From Saccharum officinarum (Eukaryota; Streptophyta; Magnoliopsida; Poales; Poaceae): a stretch of DNA of 64,000 nt. A model generated the notes under the pieces. The model saw only the letters and a list, made by a program, of their open reading frames with translations. It had not been told where the DNA came from and searched no databases. Below, one piece after another: positions 12,404 through 22,579 of this stretch; within the stretch, counting starts at the first letter, position 1, and each line of letters starts with the position of its first letter. The stretch lies in the NCBI GenBank assembly GCA_020631735.1, contig CM036231.1, forward strand, positions 6,723,831 to 6,787,830, read 5' to 3'. Position numbers and translations under genes: made by a program.

Positions 12404-12422
12404 AAATCTCGTCCCGAGATTT
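12404..12422. repeat. Hairpin aaatctcg-tcc-cgagattt before the PPT
   Basis: Perfect 8-bp arms with a 3-nt loop also encode the conserved ISGRD residues at the end of pol. The same hairpin occurs at 62675-62693 beside the PPT of the other chromovirus. Confidence 0.7.
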
Positions 12423-15400
12423 GGAAAGCGTACCATTTTTCATAGAATTCCTTATAACCATCCCGTAAATAGTCTTCCCGTTCCCATGTAGCGTCACTTT
12501 CACTACCCTGATTACTCCACATTACTTTATACCACTTAACCACTTTGCTTCTAGTTACTCATTCCTGAGTATCGATCACGCGGACTGGCTTTTCTTCGTA
12601 AGTTAGATCGGATTCCAGCCTGATATCTCCTAAAGGGACTCTTTCCTCAGGAACTCGAAGACACTTTTTGAGCTGTGATACATGGAAGACGTTGAATGTG
12701 GCACTCATTTCAGGAGGTAACTGGACTTTGTACGCAACAGCTCCACTCTTGCCTATGATCTGGAAAGGACCCACGTATCTCGGCGCAAGTTTCCGCTTAA
12801 CACCAAAACGTTGGACACTTTTCATTGGAGAAACTTTCAGATACACGAAGTCTCCAACTTCAAACTCAAGTGGTTTTCTACGACGATCAGCGTAACTTTT
12901 CTGTCTAGCTTGGGCTGCAGCCATATGGTTTTGGATGGTACAGACTCGTTCCTCAGCTTCCTCAACAAAAGCAATACCATAAAATCTCCTTTCACCAGCT
13001 TCTACCCAGTTTAGTTGAGTTCTACACTTACGACCATACAAAGCTTCGAATGGAGCCATCTTAATACTCTCTTGATAACTATTATTGTACGAAAACTCGG
13101 CTAGAGGTAACCATTTTTTCCAAGAACCCTTGGATGAAATGACACATGCCCGCAACAGATCTTCCAAGATTTGGTTAACCCGTTCCGTCTGTCCTGATGT
13201 CTGGGGGTGATAAGCAGAGCTTCTCACTAACTTGGTTCCCAGAAGGTGATGCAAGTGCTCCCAAAAACGAGCAGTGAACTGGGGACCACGGTCAGATATG
13301 ATAGTACGAGGTATCCCATGGAGCCTGACTATCTGATTGAAGTACAACTCAGCATAGTCAGTAGGACGATAGTCCACTCTAACTGGAATGAAATGAGCTG
13401 ATTTGGTCAAACGATCCACAATTACCCAGATGGAGTTATGATTTTTGACAGTAGGAGGGAGACCGACAATGAAATCCATACTTATCTCTTCCCATTTCCA
13501 ACCTGGGATAGAAAGTGGTTGAAGCAACCCAGCTTTCATGTGCGCAGCTTTAACTCTACAGCAGGTGTCACACCTGGCCACATACGCAGCTATCTCTTTC
13601 CGCATCTTGGTCCATCAATAGTATGGCTTCAAATCATAATACATCTTATTGCTACCAGGATGGATGGACAACTTAGAGGAGTGTGCTTCAGACATAATAT
13701 CATTTCGAAGCTCCCGGTCCTTAGGCACAACTAACCTATCCTTGAACCATAGTACACCCTCTTCATCTACCCTGAACTGTGTAGTTTCTTGCTCTTTCAT
13801 CTTACGCTTGATGTGGAATATACCAGTGTCAGTCTTTTGGAGTTCAATAATTCTATTTTTGAGAGTACAACTGACAGTGATGTTGTACAAGACTGCTGGA
13901 TGTAGAAGGCGAGATCGATGAAAATCAGTTTCAACTAAGGAATGGCAATGAGACTTACGGCTTAAAGCATCCGCAACCACATTTGCCTTGCCAGGATGAT
14001 AGTGCACTTGAAGGTTATAATCCTTAATCAACTCGAGCCATCTTCGTTGATGCATATTCAACTCGGGTTGGGTGAAGATGTATTTGAGGCTTTTGTGGTC
14101 TGTGTAGATATTGCAAACATTGCCCAACAGATAGTGTCGCCAGGCTTTCAAAGCATGAACAACTGCGGCGAGTTCTAAGTCATGCGTTGGATAGTTGCCT
14201 CATGCTTCCGAAGTTGTCGAGAGGTATATGCAATTACTCGGCCTTCCTGCATCAACACACCTCCCAAACCTATGCCTGAGGCATCACAAAAAACATCAAA
14301 TGGTTTCTCGATATCCGGTTGTGCCAAAACCGGAGCTGAGGTTAGGAGGGTTCGCAGTTGGTGAAAAGCCGCATCACACTCAGGAGTCCAGACAAACCTG
14401 GTGTCTTTCTGCAGTAACCGAGTCATTGGCTTGGCTATTTTGGAGAAATCTAGGATGAAGCGACGATAATAGCCAGCCAAACCAAGAAAACTTCGGACCT
14501 CGTGAACCGAGATAGGAGGAGCCTTCCAGTTTAGTACTTCCTGTACCTTGGCGGGGTCCACCATAATTCCTCCATCGGACAACACATGCCCAAGGAAAGG
14601 TACTTCACGAAGCCAGAATTCGCACTTACTGAACTTTGCATAAAGTTGATGTTCACGCAGTCTTGTGAGGACTATACGCAGATGTTCAGCGTGATCCTCC
14701 TCATTCACAGAATATACCAGGATGTCATCAATAAATACCACCACAAAACTTGTCCAATTCAGGCATAAACACCGAATTCATCAAGTACATGAAGTGTGCG
14801 GGGGCATTTGTCAAGCCGAAAGACATAACAAGATACTCATAAAGACCGTATCTGGTAGAAAAGGCTGTCTTTGGAACATCTTCTGGCGGATTTTAATTTG
14901 ATGTAGCCAGATCTTAGATCGATCTTGGAGAAAACTTTAGCTTTAGACAACTGATCGAACAAGATGTCGATACGTGGTAGAGGGTACTTATTTTTGACAG
15001 TGACTGCATTGAGAGGTCTATAATCTACGCACATCCGCAACGACTGATCCTTCTTCTTTACAAAGATAGCAGGACATCCCCACGGCGATGAACTAGGACG
15101 AATCAACCCCTTCTTCAAAAGTTCATTCAATTGCACCTTAAGTTCAGTTAGTTCATTCAGAGGCATCCTATAGGGTCTCCTAGAGATGGGAGCCGTGCCA
15201 GGCAACAACTTAATTTTAAACTCCACATCCCGATCCAGAGGGAGCCCCGGCAAATCATCGGGAAAAACGTCCGGAAACTCACTTACTACCGGAATTTCAG
15301 CCAACGCCTTTGCTTGCACAGCATGAACTTCCCTAGACAAATCAACTTTTCTGGGAAGTTGTACCAGAAAACCTTTTGATCTGTAGGGTCTCTGAGCATA

Positions 15401-16785
15401 AACTACCCGAGTGGATGTATCAATGAGTACCCCATTCTGACTCATCCAATTCATGCCCAAAATAACATCGATGCCTAAGCCCGGCAAAACCACTAAGGCC
15501 AGCGAGTACTTTCGCCCTTCTATCTCAAGCTTAAGATTTCCCACTACTTTATTTGTGGAAATATTCCCACTTGCTGCACTAATGCAATAACCCCCACCTT
15601 CAACAGTATGCAATTTATGTGCAAACTCTGATGCAAACTTAGGACTGATAAAGGAATGCGAAGCACCCGAATCAAAAAGTACCACTGCAGGATGTTGGTC
15701 AACTAGGAACTTACCAGCAGTGACAACCTCACCAGATGGGATTTCCTCAATACTGTTATAATGAGCGTGCCCTTGACGGCCACCTGGGTTGACATTCTTC
15801 TTGGGGTAAGGACAGTTCCTGGACCAATGGCCTGGCTTGTTGCAGTTCCAGCAAGGCATGTTGCTAGGAGGGACACTGGAGCTGCCTTGGCTCGAACTAC
15901 TTTTTTGGTAGACCCACTGTATATGCCTTGCGAAACCCAGTTTTCACTGGCGCCTTCTTTTGCGGAGGACGGAACTTAGCATTTGTGGCAGGAGGGCGAG
16001 GAGGAGCCCTCGGGGCAGCTGGAGCTCGAGACTGTGAAGCACTCGCCTCAATGGCCCTTTTGCGGCTCTTAGAGGCAGAATAGATAGCATTGTTGTTCTC
16101 TTGAGTCAGAGCATCACTGATAAATTCATTGAAAGTAGTGCACTTGCTAGTGCCCATAGTCTTCATCAGCTTCGGGCCTAGGCCTCTTTTAAAGCTAGCA
16201 ATTTTCTTAGAATCGGTATCCACAAACTCTGTGGCATACCTTGCCAGGTTGTTGAAAGATTGGAGATATTCGGTCAAACTTTTATTTCCCTGCGATAGCC
16301 TCATGAATTCTGTATGCTTGATAGCCATAAGACCTGGAGGAATATAGTTCTGCGGAATGCGGCCTTAAAACGTCCCAAGCAATCGGGACTTTACAGGCAG
16401 TGTGGAACGATAGTGGCTCCACCAAATACCCGCTGGACCATGCAACTGGTGAGAAGCATATTCAGTCTTTAACTCATCAGTCAGGCGAAGCAGATGAAAC
16501 TTTTGCTCAATAGTATTCAACCACTCATCAGCTTGCAGTGGTCTCCGCCTCCTTAAAGAGCGGGGGCTTAGTATCAAGAAAGTCCTTGAAATCACTGTAT
16601 TGATTGGGTTTTGGGCCCTGGCGGCCAGGACGAGCTTCCCGGTTAGCCAGCTGGCGCATAGCATCCGCCAACATGCGCTGCCCTTCGACCACTGTCTGCA
16701 TCAGCTCAACCGGGGTAGGTGGTGGCGGAGGGGGTGGCTGTTCCTCATCCTCATTGCCACGACCCCGACGAAGATTGTACGACAT

Positions 16786-17120
16786 CTGTAAAATACATAG
16801 CCAATGAGCACTGACGATGTGGGAAATTTGTAGATGAATTATTGTAAACATGTCAAACTGACTTCATGAAATAGACTTCTCAAATACTCATGACACAATA
16901 CTTCATCACAACCGCACAATCTCTTCAAGCGGACCAAATGGTGCTATCATGCGAGAGAATCCAACAAGATGTACTTTGATAAAAGCTCACACACACAAGG
17001 AGCACAGCAGTTTCTGAAACCGTTTACGTAAAATCTATGTGATTTTTGATCTTTTGCCCGGACTTGGATTCAGTTTCAAAGTGTTTAGTTGACTGAGAAA
17101 GGCTACTTCCAAACTGATCA
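16786..17120 (-). other. Region upstream of gag, copy A
   Basis: No gene. The stretch directly before the gag ATG reads attttacag on the minus strand, a plausible 3' splice site. The rest matches 20537-20864 and ends at the assembly gap. Confidence 0.6.
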
Positions 17121-17220
17121 NNNNNNNNNNNNNNNNNNNNNNNNNNNNNNNNNNNNNNNNNNNNNNNNNNNNNNNNNNNNNNNNNNNNNNNNNNNNNNNN
17201 NNNNNNNNNNNNNNNNNNNN
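17121..17220. other. Assembly gap (100 N)
   Basis: Exactly 100 unknown bases, the usual placeholder for a gap of unknown size. Sequence on its right (from 17221) restarts at the equivalent of 13461, so the flanks overlap rather than adjoin. Confidence 0.98.
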
Positions 17221-20200
17221 AGACCGACATATGAAATCCATACTTATCTCTTCCCATTTCCAACCTGGGATAGAAAGTTTGAAGCAACCCAGCTTTCATG
17301 TGCGCAGTTTAACTCTACAGCAGGTGTCACACCTAGCCACATATGCAGCTATCTCTTTCCGCATCTTGGTCCACCAATAGTATGGCTTCAAATCATAATA
17401 CATCTTATTGCTACCAGGATGGATGGACAACTTAGAGGAGTGTGCTTCAGACATAATATCATTTCGAAGCTCCCGGTCCTTAGGCACAACTAACCTATCT
17501 TGAACCATAGTACACCCTCTTCATCTACCCTGAACTGTGTAGTTTCTTGCTCTTTCATCTTACGCTTGATGTGGAATATACCAGTGTCAGTCTTTTGGAG
17601 TTCAATAATTCTATTTTGAGAGTACAACTGACAGTGATGTTGTACAAGACTGCTGGATGTAGAAGGCGAGATCGATGAAAATCAGTTTCAACTAAGGAAT
17701 GGCAATGAGACTTACGGCTTAAAGCATCCGCAACCACATTTGCCTTGCCAGGATGATAGTGCACTTGAAGGTTATAATCCTTAATCAACTCGAGCCATCT
17801 TTGATGCGCATATTTAACTCGGGTTGGGTGAAGATGTATTTGAGGCTTTTGTGGTCTGTGTAGATATTGCAAACATTGCCCAACAGATAGTGTCGCCAGG
17901 CTTTCAAAGCATGAACAACTGCGGCGAGTTCTAAGTCATGCGTTGGATAATTCGCCTCATGCTTCCGAAGTTGTCGAGAGGTATATGCAATTACTCGGCC
18001 TTCCTGCATCAACACACCTCCCAAACCTATGCCTGAGGCATCACAATAAACATCAAATGGTTTCTCGATATCCGGTTGTGCCAAAACCGGAGCTGAGGTT
18101 AGGAGGTTTCGCAGTTGGTGAAAAGCCGCATCACACTCAGGAGTCCAGACAAACCTGGTGTCTTTCTGCAGCAACCGAGTCATTGGCTTGGCTATTTTGG
18201 AGAAATCCGGGATGAAGCGACGATAATAGCCAGCCAAACCAAGAAAACTTCGGACCTCGTGAACCGAGATAGGAGCCTTCCAGTTCAGTACTTCCTGTAC
18301 CTTGGCGGGGTCCACCATAATTCCTCCATCGGACAACACATGCCCAAGGAAAGGTACTTCACGAAGCCAGAATTCGCACTTACTGAACTTTGCATAAAGT
18401 TGATGTTCACGCAGTCTTGTGAGGACTATACGCAGATGTTCAGCGTGATCCTCCTCATTCACAGAATATACCAGGATGTCATCAATAAATACCACCACAA
18501 ACTTGTCCAATTCAGGCATAAACACCGAATTCATCAAGTACATGAAGTGTGCGGGGGCATTTGTCAAGCCGAAAGACATAACAAGATACTCATAAAGACC
18601 GTATCTGGTAGAAAAGGCTGTCTTTGGAACATCTTCCGGGCGGATTTAATTTGATGGTAGCCAGATCTTAGATCGATCTTGGAGAAAACTTTAGCTTTAG
18701 ACAACTGATCGAACAAGATGTCGATACGTGGTAGAGGGTACTTATTTTTGACAGTGACTGCATTGAGAGGTCTATAATCTACGCACATCCGCAACGACTG
18801 ATCCTTCTTCTTTACAAAGATAGCAGGACATCCCCACGGCGACGAACTAGGACGAATCAACCCCTTCTTCAAAAGTTCATTCAATTGCACCTTAAGTTCA
18901 GCTAGTTCATTCGGAGGCATCCTATAGGGTCTCCTAGAGATGGGAGCCGTGCCAGGCAACAACTCAATTTTAAACTCCACATCCCGATCCGGAGGGAGCC
19001 CCGGCAAATCATCGGGAAAACGTCCGGAAACTCATTTACTACGGAATTTCGGCCAACGCCTTTGCTTGCACAGCATGAACTTCCCAGACAAATCAACTTT
19101 TCTGGGAAGTTGTACCAGAAAACCTTTTTGATCTGTAGGGTCTCTGAGCATAACTACCCGAGTGGATGTATCAATGAGTACCCCATTCTGACTCATCCAA
19201 TTCATGCCCAAATAACATCTATGCCTAAGCCCGGCAAAACCACTAAGGCAAGCGAGTACTTTCGCCCTTCTATCTCAAGCTCAAGATTCCCCACTACTTT
19301 ATTTGTGGAAATATTCCCACTTGCTGCGCTAATACAATAACCCCCACCTTCAACAGTATGCAATTTGTGTGCAAACTCTGATGCAAACTTAGGACTGATA
19401 AAGGAATGCGAAGCACCCGAATCAAAAAGTACCACTGCAGGATGTTGGTCAACTAGGAACTTACCAGCAGTGACAACCTCACCAGATGGGATTTCCTCAA
19501 TACTGTTATAATGAGCGTGCCCTTGACGGCCACCTGGGTTGACATTCTTCTTGGGTAAGGACAGTTCCTGGACCAATGGCCTGGCTTGTTGCAGTTCCAG
19601 CAAGGCATGTTGCTAGGAGGGACACTGGAGCTGCCTTGGCTCGAACTACTTTTTGGCAGAGCCACTGTATATGCCTTGCGAAACCCAGTCTTCACTGGCG
19701 CCTTCTTTTGCGGAGGACGGAACTTAGCATTTGTGGCAGGAGGGCGAGGAGGAGCCCTCGGGGCAGCTGGAGCTCGAGACTGTGAAGCACTCGCCTCAAT
19801 GGCCCTTTGCGGCTCTTAGAGCAGAATAGATAGCATTGTTGTTCTCTTGAGTCAGAGCATCACTGATAAATTCATTGAAAGTAGTGCACTTGCTAGTGCC
19901 CATAGTCTTCATCAGCTTCGGGCCTAGGCCTCTTTTAAAGCTAGCAATTTTCTTGGAATCGGTATCCACAAACTCTGTGGCATACCTTGCCAGGTTGTTG
20001 AAAGATTGTAGATATTCAGTCAAGCTTTTATTCCCTGCGACAGCCTCATGAATTCTGTGTGCTTTGATAGCCATAAGACCTGGAGGAATATAGTTTCCAC
20101 GGAATGCAGCCTTGAACTGGTCCCAAGCAATCGGGACATTTGCAGGCAGTGTGGAACGATAGTGGCTCCACCAAATACCCGCTGGACCATGCAACTGGTG

Positions 20201-20536
20201 AGAAGCATATTCAGTCTTTAACTCATCAGTCAGGCGAAGCAGATGAAACTTTTGCTCAATAGTATTCAACCACTCATCAGCTTGCAGTGGTTCCTCCGCC
20301 TCCTTAAAGAGCGGGGGCTTAGTATCAAGAAAGTCCTTGAAATCACTGTATTGATTGGGTTTTGGGCCCTGGCGGCCAGGACGAGCTTCCCGGTTAGCCA
20401 GCTGGCGCATAGCATCTGCCAACATGCGCTGCCCTTCGACCACTGTCTGCATCAAGCTCAACCGGGGTAGGTGGTGGCGGAGGGGTGGCTGTTCCTCATC
20501 CTCATTGCCACGACCCCGACGAAGATTGTACGACAT
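17221..20536 (-). pseudogene. Chromovirus gag-pol, copy B (right of gap), lacks integrase core
   Basis: This reads on the minus strand from ATG 20536. Gag is open for about 246 residues, then broken at about 19800. The CCHC knuckle, protease [10 protein letters not shown], reverse transcriptase FIDDILVYS and RNase [10 protein letters not shown] follow, and the sequence stops at the gap within the integrase zinc-finger region (17300-17508). It duplicates 13461-16785 with small, mostly homopolymer, indels. Here the reverse transcriptase/RNase H block (17785-18579) is a single open frame where copy A is split. Read together, the copies suggest an originally intact polyprotein. Gag would form the virus-like particle and pol would make and integrate cDNA. 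Confidence 0.88.
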
Positions 20537-21196
20537 CTGCAAAATGCATAGCCAATGAGCACTGACGATGTGGAAATTTGTAGATGAATTATTGTAAACA
20601 TGTCAAACTGACTTCATGAAATAGACTTCTCAAATACTCATGACACAATACTTCATCACAACCGCACAATCTCTTCAAGCGGACCAAATGGTGCTATCAT
20701 GCGAGAGAATCCAACAAGATGTACTTTGATAAAAGCTCACACACAAGGAGCACAGCAGTTACTGAACCGTTTACGTTAAAATCTATGTGATTTTTGATCT
20801 TTTGCCCGGGACTTGGATTCAGTTTCAAAGTGTTTAGTTGACTGAGAAAGGCTACTTCAAACTGATCACAAAGAGACTTCTCAGCGTAGAGCTCCATGGT
20901 GGATCATGACTAGCCACCTCGATACCAGCGCGTGCCAAGTAGCACAATCTTATGTCGCGCGCCATAGGAGGCCCTCGGTTTCGTCGCGGCACCGAAGGGT
21001 GCTAATCGTGACACCATCATCGAACGCCACACAATAAGACATCCAATTGCGATCGAAATTAACAGGCTCCAACTAAACATCCAGGAAACATAGGGTTCGA
21101 CCTTACATCCCAAAAGTCAAGTTATTACAAAGCCTCACTCCATCACAGGGAGGGCACAAAGGATGATCCTAACATCATAGCTACGTGATAACTACT
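20537..21196 (-). other. Spacer between the extra ORF and gag
   Basis: No credible gene. On the minus strand the last bases before the gag ATG are tgcattttgcag, a strong-looking intron 3' end. The same arrangement precedes the extra ORF at 21803. The rest is unique leader sequence. Confidence 0.55.
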
Positions 21197-21802
21197 CTAA
21201 GCATCGTCCTCAGAGTCGGTGTCATGGATCTCCCCGCCGTCCTCATCACTAACAGGCTCTAACTCCTCTTCTTCTTCTTCTTCTTCTGGTTCCTCCTCTG
21301 GTCCGGCATCTTGGGGCCCATTGACCTCCACTTCATCATCATTTTCAGCCATGAAGATTCCCGAACCCATGTCCTCATCGACGTTGTTGTTTCGAGGCAG
21401 CAGGGGATTAAGCTCGTTGTTCAGGCGGTGCACTTCTTCATGAAGATTATCATTGTATTCTTCAGCATTCTCCAACTGTTGCTCGAGCTCAAACTGACGA
21501 GCTCTCAGAACGTTCTCCTCGTGCCAGGCTTCATCCCTCTGGTTCATGACACGGACCAACATGCGTTGACAGTTGCGGTTTGCTACTGTCAACCTCTGGA
21601 CTGCAAGGGTTTTCTGGTCACGATCACGGATCACTTGCTCCAGTTGCTGACGCGCTGCATTCCTGGCAGCAGTCACTTCAGCCAACTCTGCCCTCAGCCT
21701 TTCCACCTCAGTAGGCTCAGGGTGGGGCTCACGTGGAGCGAGCTGGTGACGCGGTGCCCTGCCCCCAGTGGACTTACGAGCGGTCCTCTTGGTACGTGCC
21801 AT
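21197..21802 (-). CDS. Retrotransposon extra ORF: histone H3 tail mimic with coiled coil and acidic tail
   Basis: The protein has 201 residues from ATG 21802; this start puts the H3-like tail directly after Met, with Ala second so that Met would normally be removed. The N-terminus reads ARTKRTARKSTGG and continues RAPRHQLAPRE. Against H3 residues 1-23, 18 are identical. R2, T3, K4, T6, R8, K9, S10 and T11 are kept, while Q5, K14, K18, T22 and K23 are replaced by R, R, H, P and R. Residues 31-132 form a charged heptad-rich coiled coil. Residues 141-201 are strongly acidic with a run of eight glutamates (a gaa microsatellite). There is no histone fold, so it is not a histone gene. It lies between PBS and gag, on the gag strand. 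I infer that it binds H3 readers, writers or chaperones. An extra frame upstream of gag (orf0) is, from memory, known in some rice long-LTR elements; I do not recall an H3 mimic being described there. Confidence 0.85.
   Translation of the reverse strand: MARTKRTARKSTGGRAPRHQLAPREPHPEPTEVERLRAELAEVTAARNAARQQLEQVIRDRDQKTLAVQRLTVANRNCQRMLVRVMNQRDEAWHEENVLRARQFELEQQLENAEEYNDNLHEEVHRLNNELNPLLPRNNNVDEDMGSGIFMAENDDEVEVNGPQDAGPEEEPEEEEEEEELEPVSDEDGGEIHDTDSEDDA
21262..21291. repeat. ctt/gaa microsatellite encoding the poly-Glu run
   Basis: Imperfect (ctt)n on the plus strand encodes the glutamate run in the acidic tail of the H3-mimic protein. Confidence 0.8.
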
Positions 21803-22565
21803 CTGTAGCAACAAGATAAGATACGACTTAAAGTGAGGATCATTTAGGGGATACGAAATTTAATTTAGTCGGGAGTACTGAAATTTTTAAGGAGGGAGTA
21901 AATGATATGTATGACATAATTAAACATGATGCATGCACGTTCCGTACGCCCTCTCACCTTAGTAGAAACCTAAAGTTCTAACGCTAGGCGGTGGCATACA
22001 TACGTTCTCTCATATAAGCGAAACTATCGGTCTACTCGTTACGCTGTTAGTGTACCTGCAGAAAACCTCATTTTAGCCCAACAGTTTCCTAATATATGCA
22101 CACAAGAAAGCAGTAATTTAAATACTTTCCATATACACATCCCCTGATGTATATACTTCAGTATCAAAGCTACCCGATATAAAGGTTCCCAGAATTAAGT
22201 GCTTACGTAATTACATGGTTTAAACATGTAAGTATGCAAGTCACCAAAACTACTCTCCCCTAGATCGCCGGTTGGACGATCATGCTCTCACAACTCACAC
22301 TTACCAGAGCGTCGAGGCAATTGATCCATACATTACCACCCAAGTGGATGGCATCCATACAATATCACGCCGTATGGACGACGAAACAAAAACAAACAAG
22401 GCCCCCAAGTTAGTCTTTATAATAAGCCACCTAAGAGTCCTTATTTGGGCTAAGGGATGTGATCACTGGCATACCTAAAAAATAATTTTTTTAGTGTTAA
22501 CCCTTTTTCATAATCAAATACTTTTGTTTTTAAATACTCGTAAGATGTTTTTAATGTTGAATTAT
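21803..22565 (-). other. Leader of the chromovirus between PBS and extra ORF
   Basis: No gene is seen. On the minus strand the leader ends cttatcttgttgctacag directly before the ATG of the H3-mimic ORF. This is a pyrimidine-containing tract plus AG typical of a plant 3' splice site. Confidence 0.5.
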
Positions 22566-22577
22566 GCTCCGGTACCA
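22566..22577 (-). promoter_or_regulatory. Primer binding site, tRNA-iMet type
   Basis: Two bases after the 5' LTR end, the minus strand reads tggtaccggagc, which matches 10 of 12 bases of the common plant initiator-Met PBS tggtatcagagc. It fixes 22580-27519 as the 5' LTR. Confidence 0.8.
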
Positions 22578-22579
22578 GC

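Larger units (their letters stand above)
12382..12600 (-). other. Integrase chromodomain with in-frame TGA and pol terminus at the LTR
   Basis: After the TGA at 12559-12561 the same frame continues without interruption through VTRSKVVKWYKVMW and ATWEREDYL, which are chromodomain-type segments, to DFYKEGGL and a TAA whose bases lie inside the LTR terminus. The homologous position in the element at 62563-64000 is an Arg/Ala-containing ERATR, so a single CGA-to-TGA change is a simple explanation. Chromodomains of chromovirus integrases are thought to guide insertion to marked chromatin. Confidence 0.75.
12382..16785 (-). pseudogene. Chromovirus gag-pol, copy A (left of gap)
   Basis: The minus-strand reading starts at ATG 16785. 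It has a gag capsid region, a CCHC knuckle ([14 protein letters not shown], about 15810-15855), protease DSGA (about 15670), reverse transcriptase (FIDDILVYS near 14730), RNase H (DASGIGLGG near 14290), an integrase with HHCC finger and DDE motifs (ISDRGPQFT, GQTERVN, 13605-12900), a GPF module and a chromodomain. The frame would end at the TAA (12382-12384) that overlaps the LTR start. It is broken by several single-base indels, by missing bases near 16530 and 14880, and by an in-frame TGA at 12559-12561 just before the chromodomain. Many indels are absent from copy B, so sequencing error is likely for them. Confidence 0.88.

Noticed and set aside
12559..20542. True tandem duplication of gag-pol
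   Set aside because: The two copies flank a 100-N gap and differ by small indels, which fits unmerged contig ends better.
21197..21802. Host histone H3 gene or H3 pseudogene
   Set aside because: Only the first 23 or so residues resemble H3. The histone fold is absent and replaced by a coiled coil and acidic tail, and the ORF lies inside a complete LTR element.
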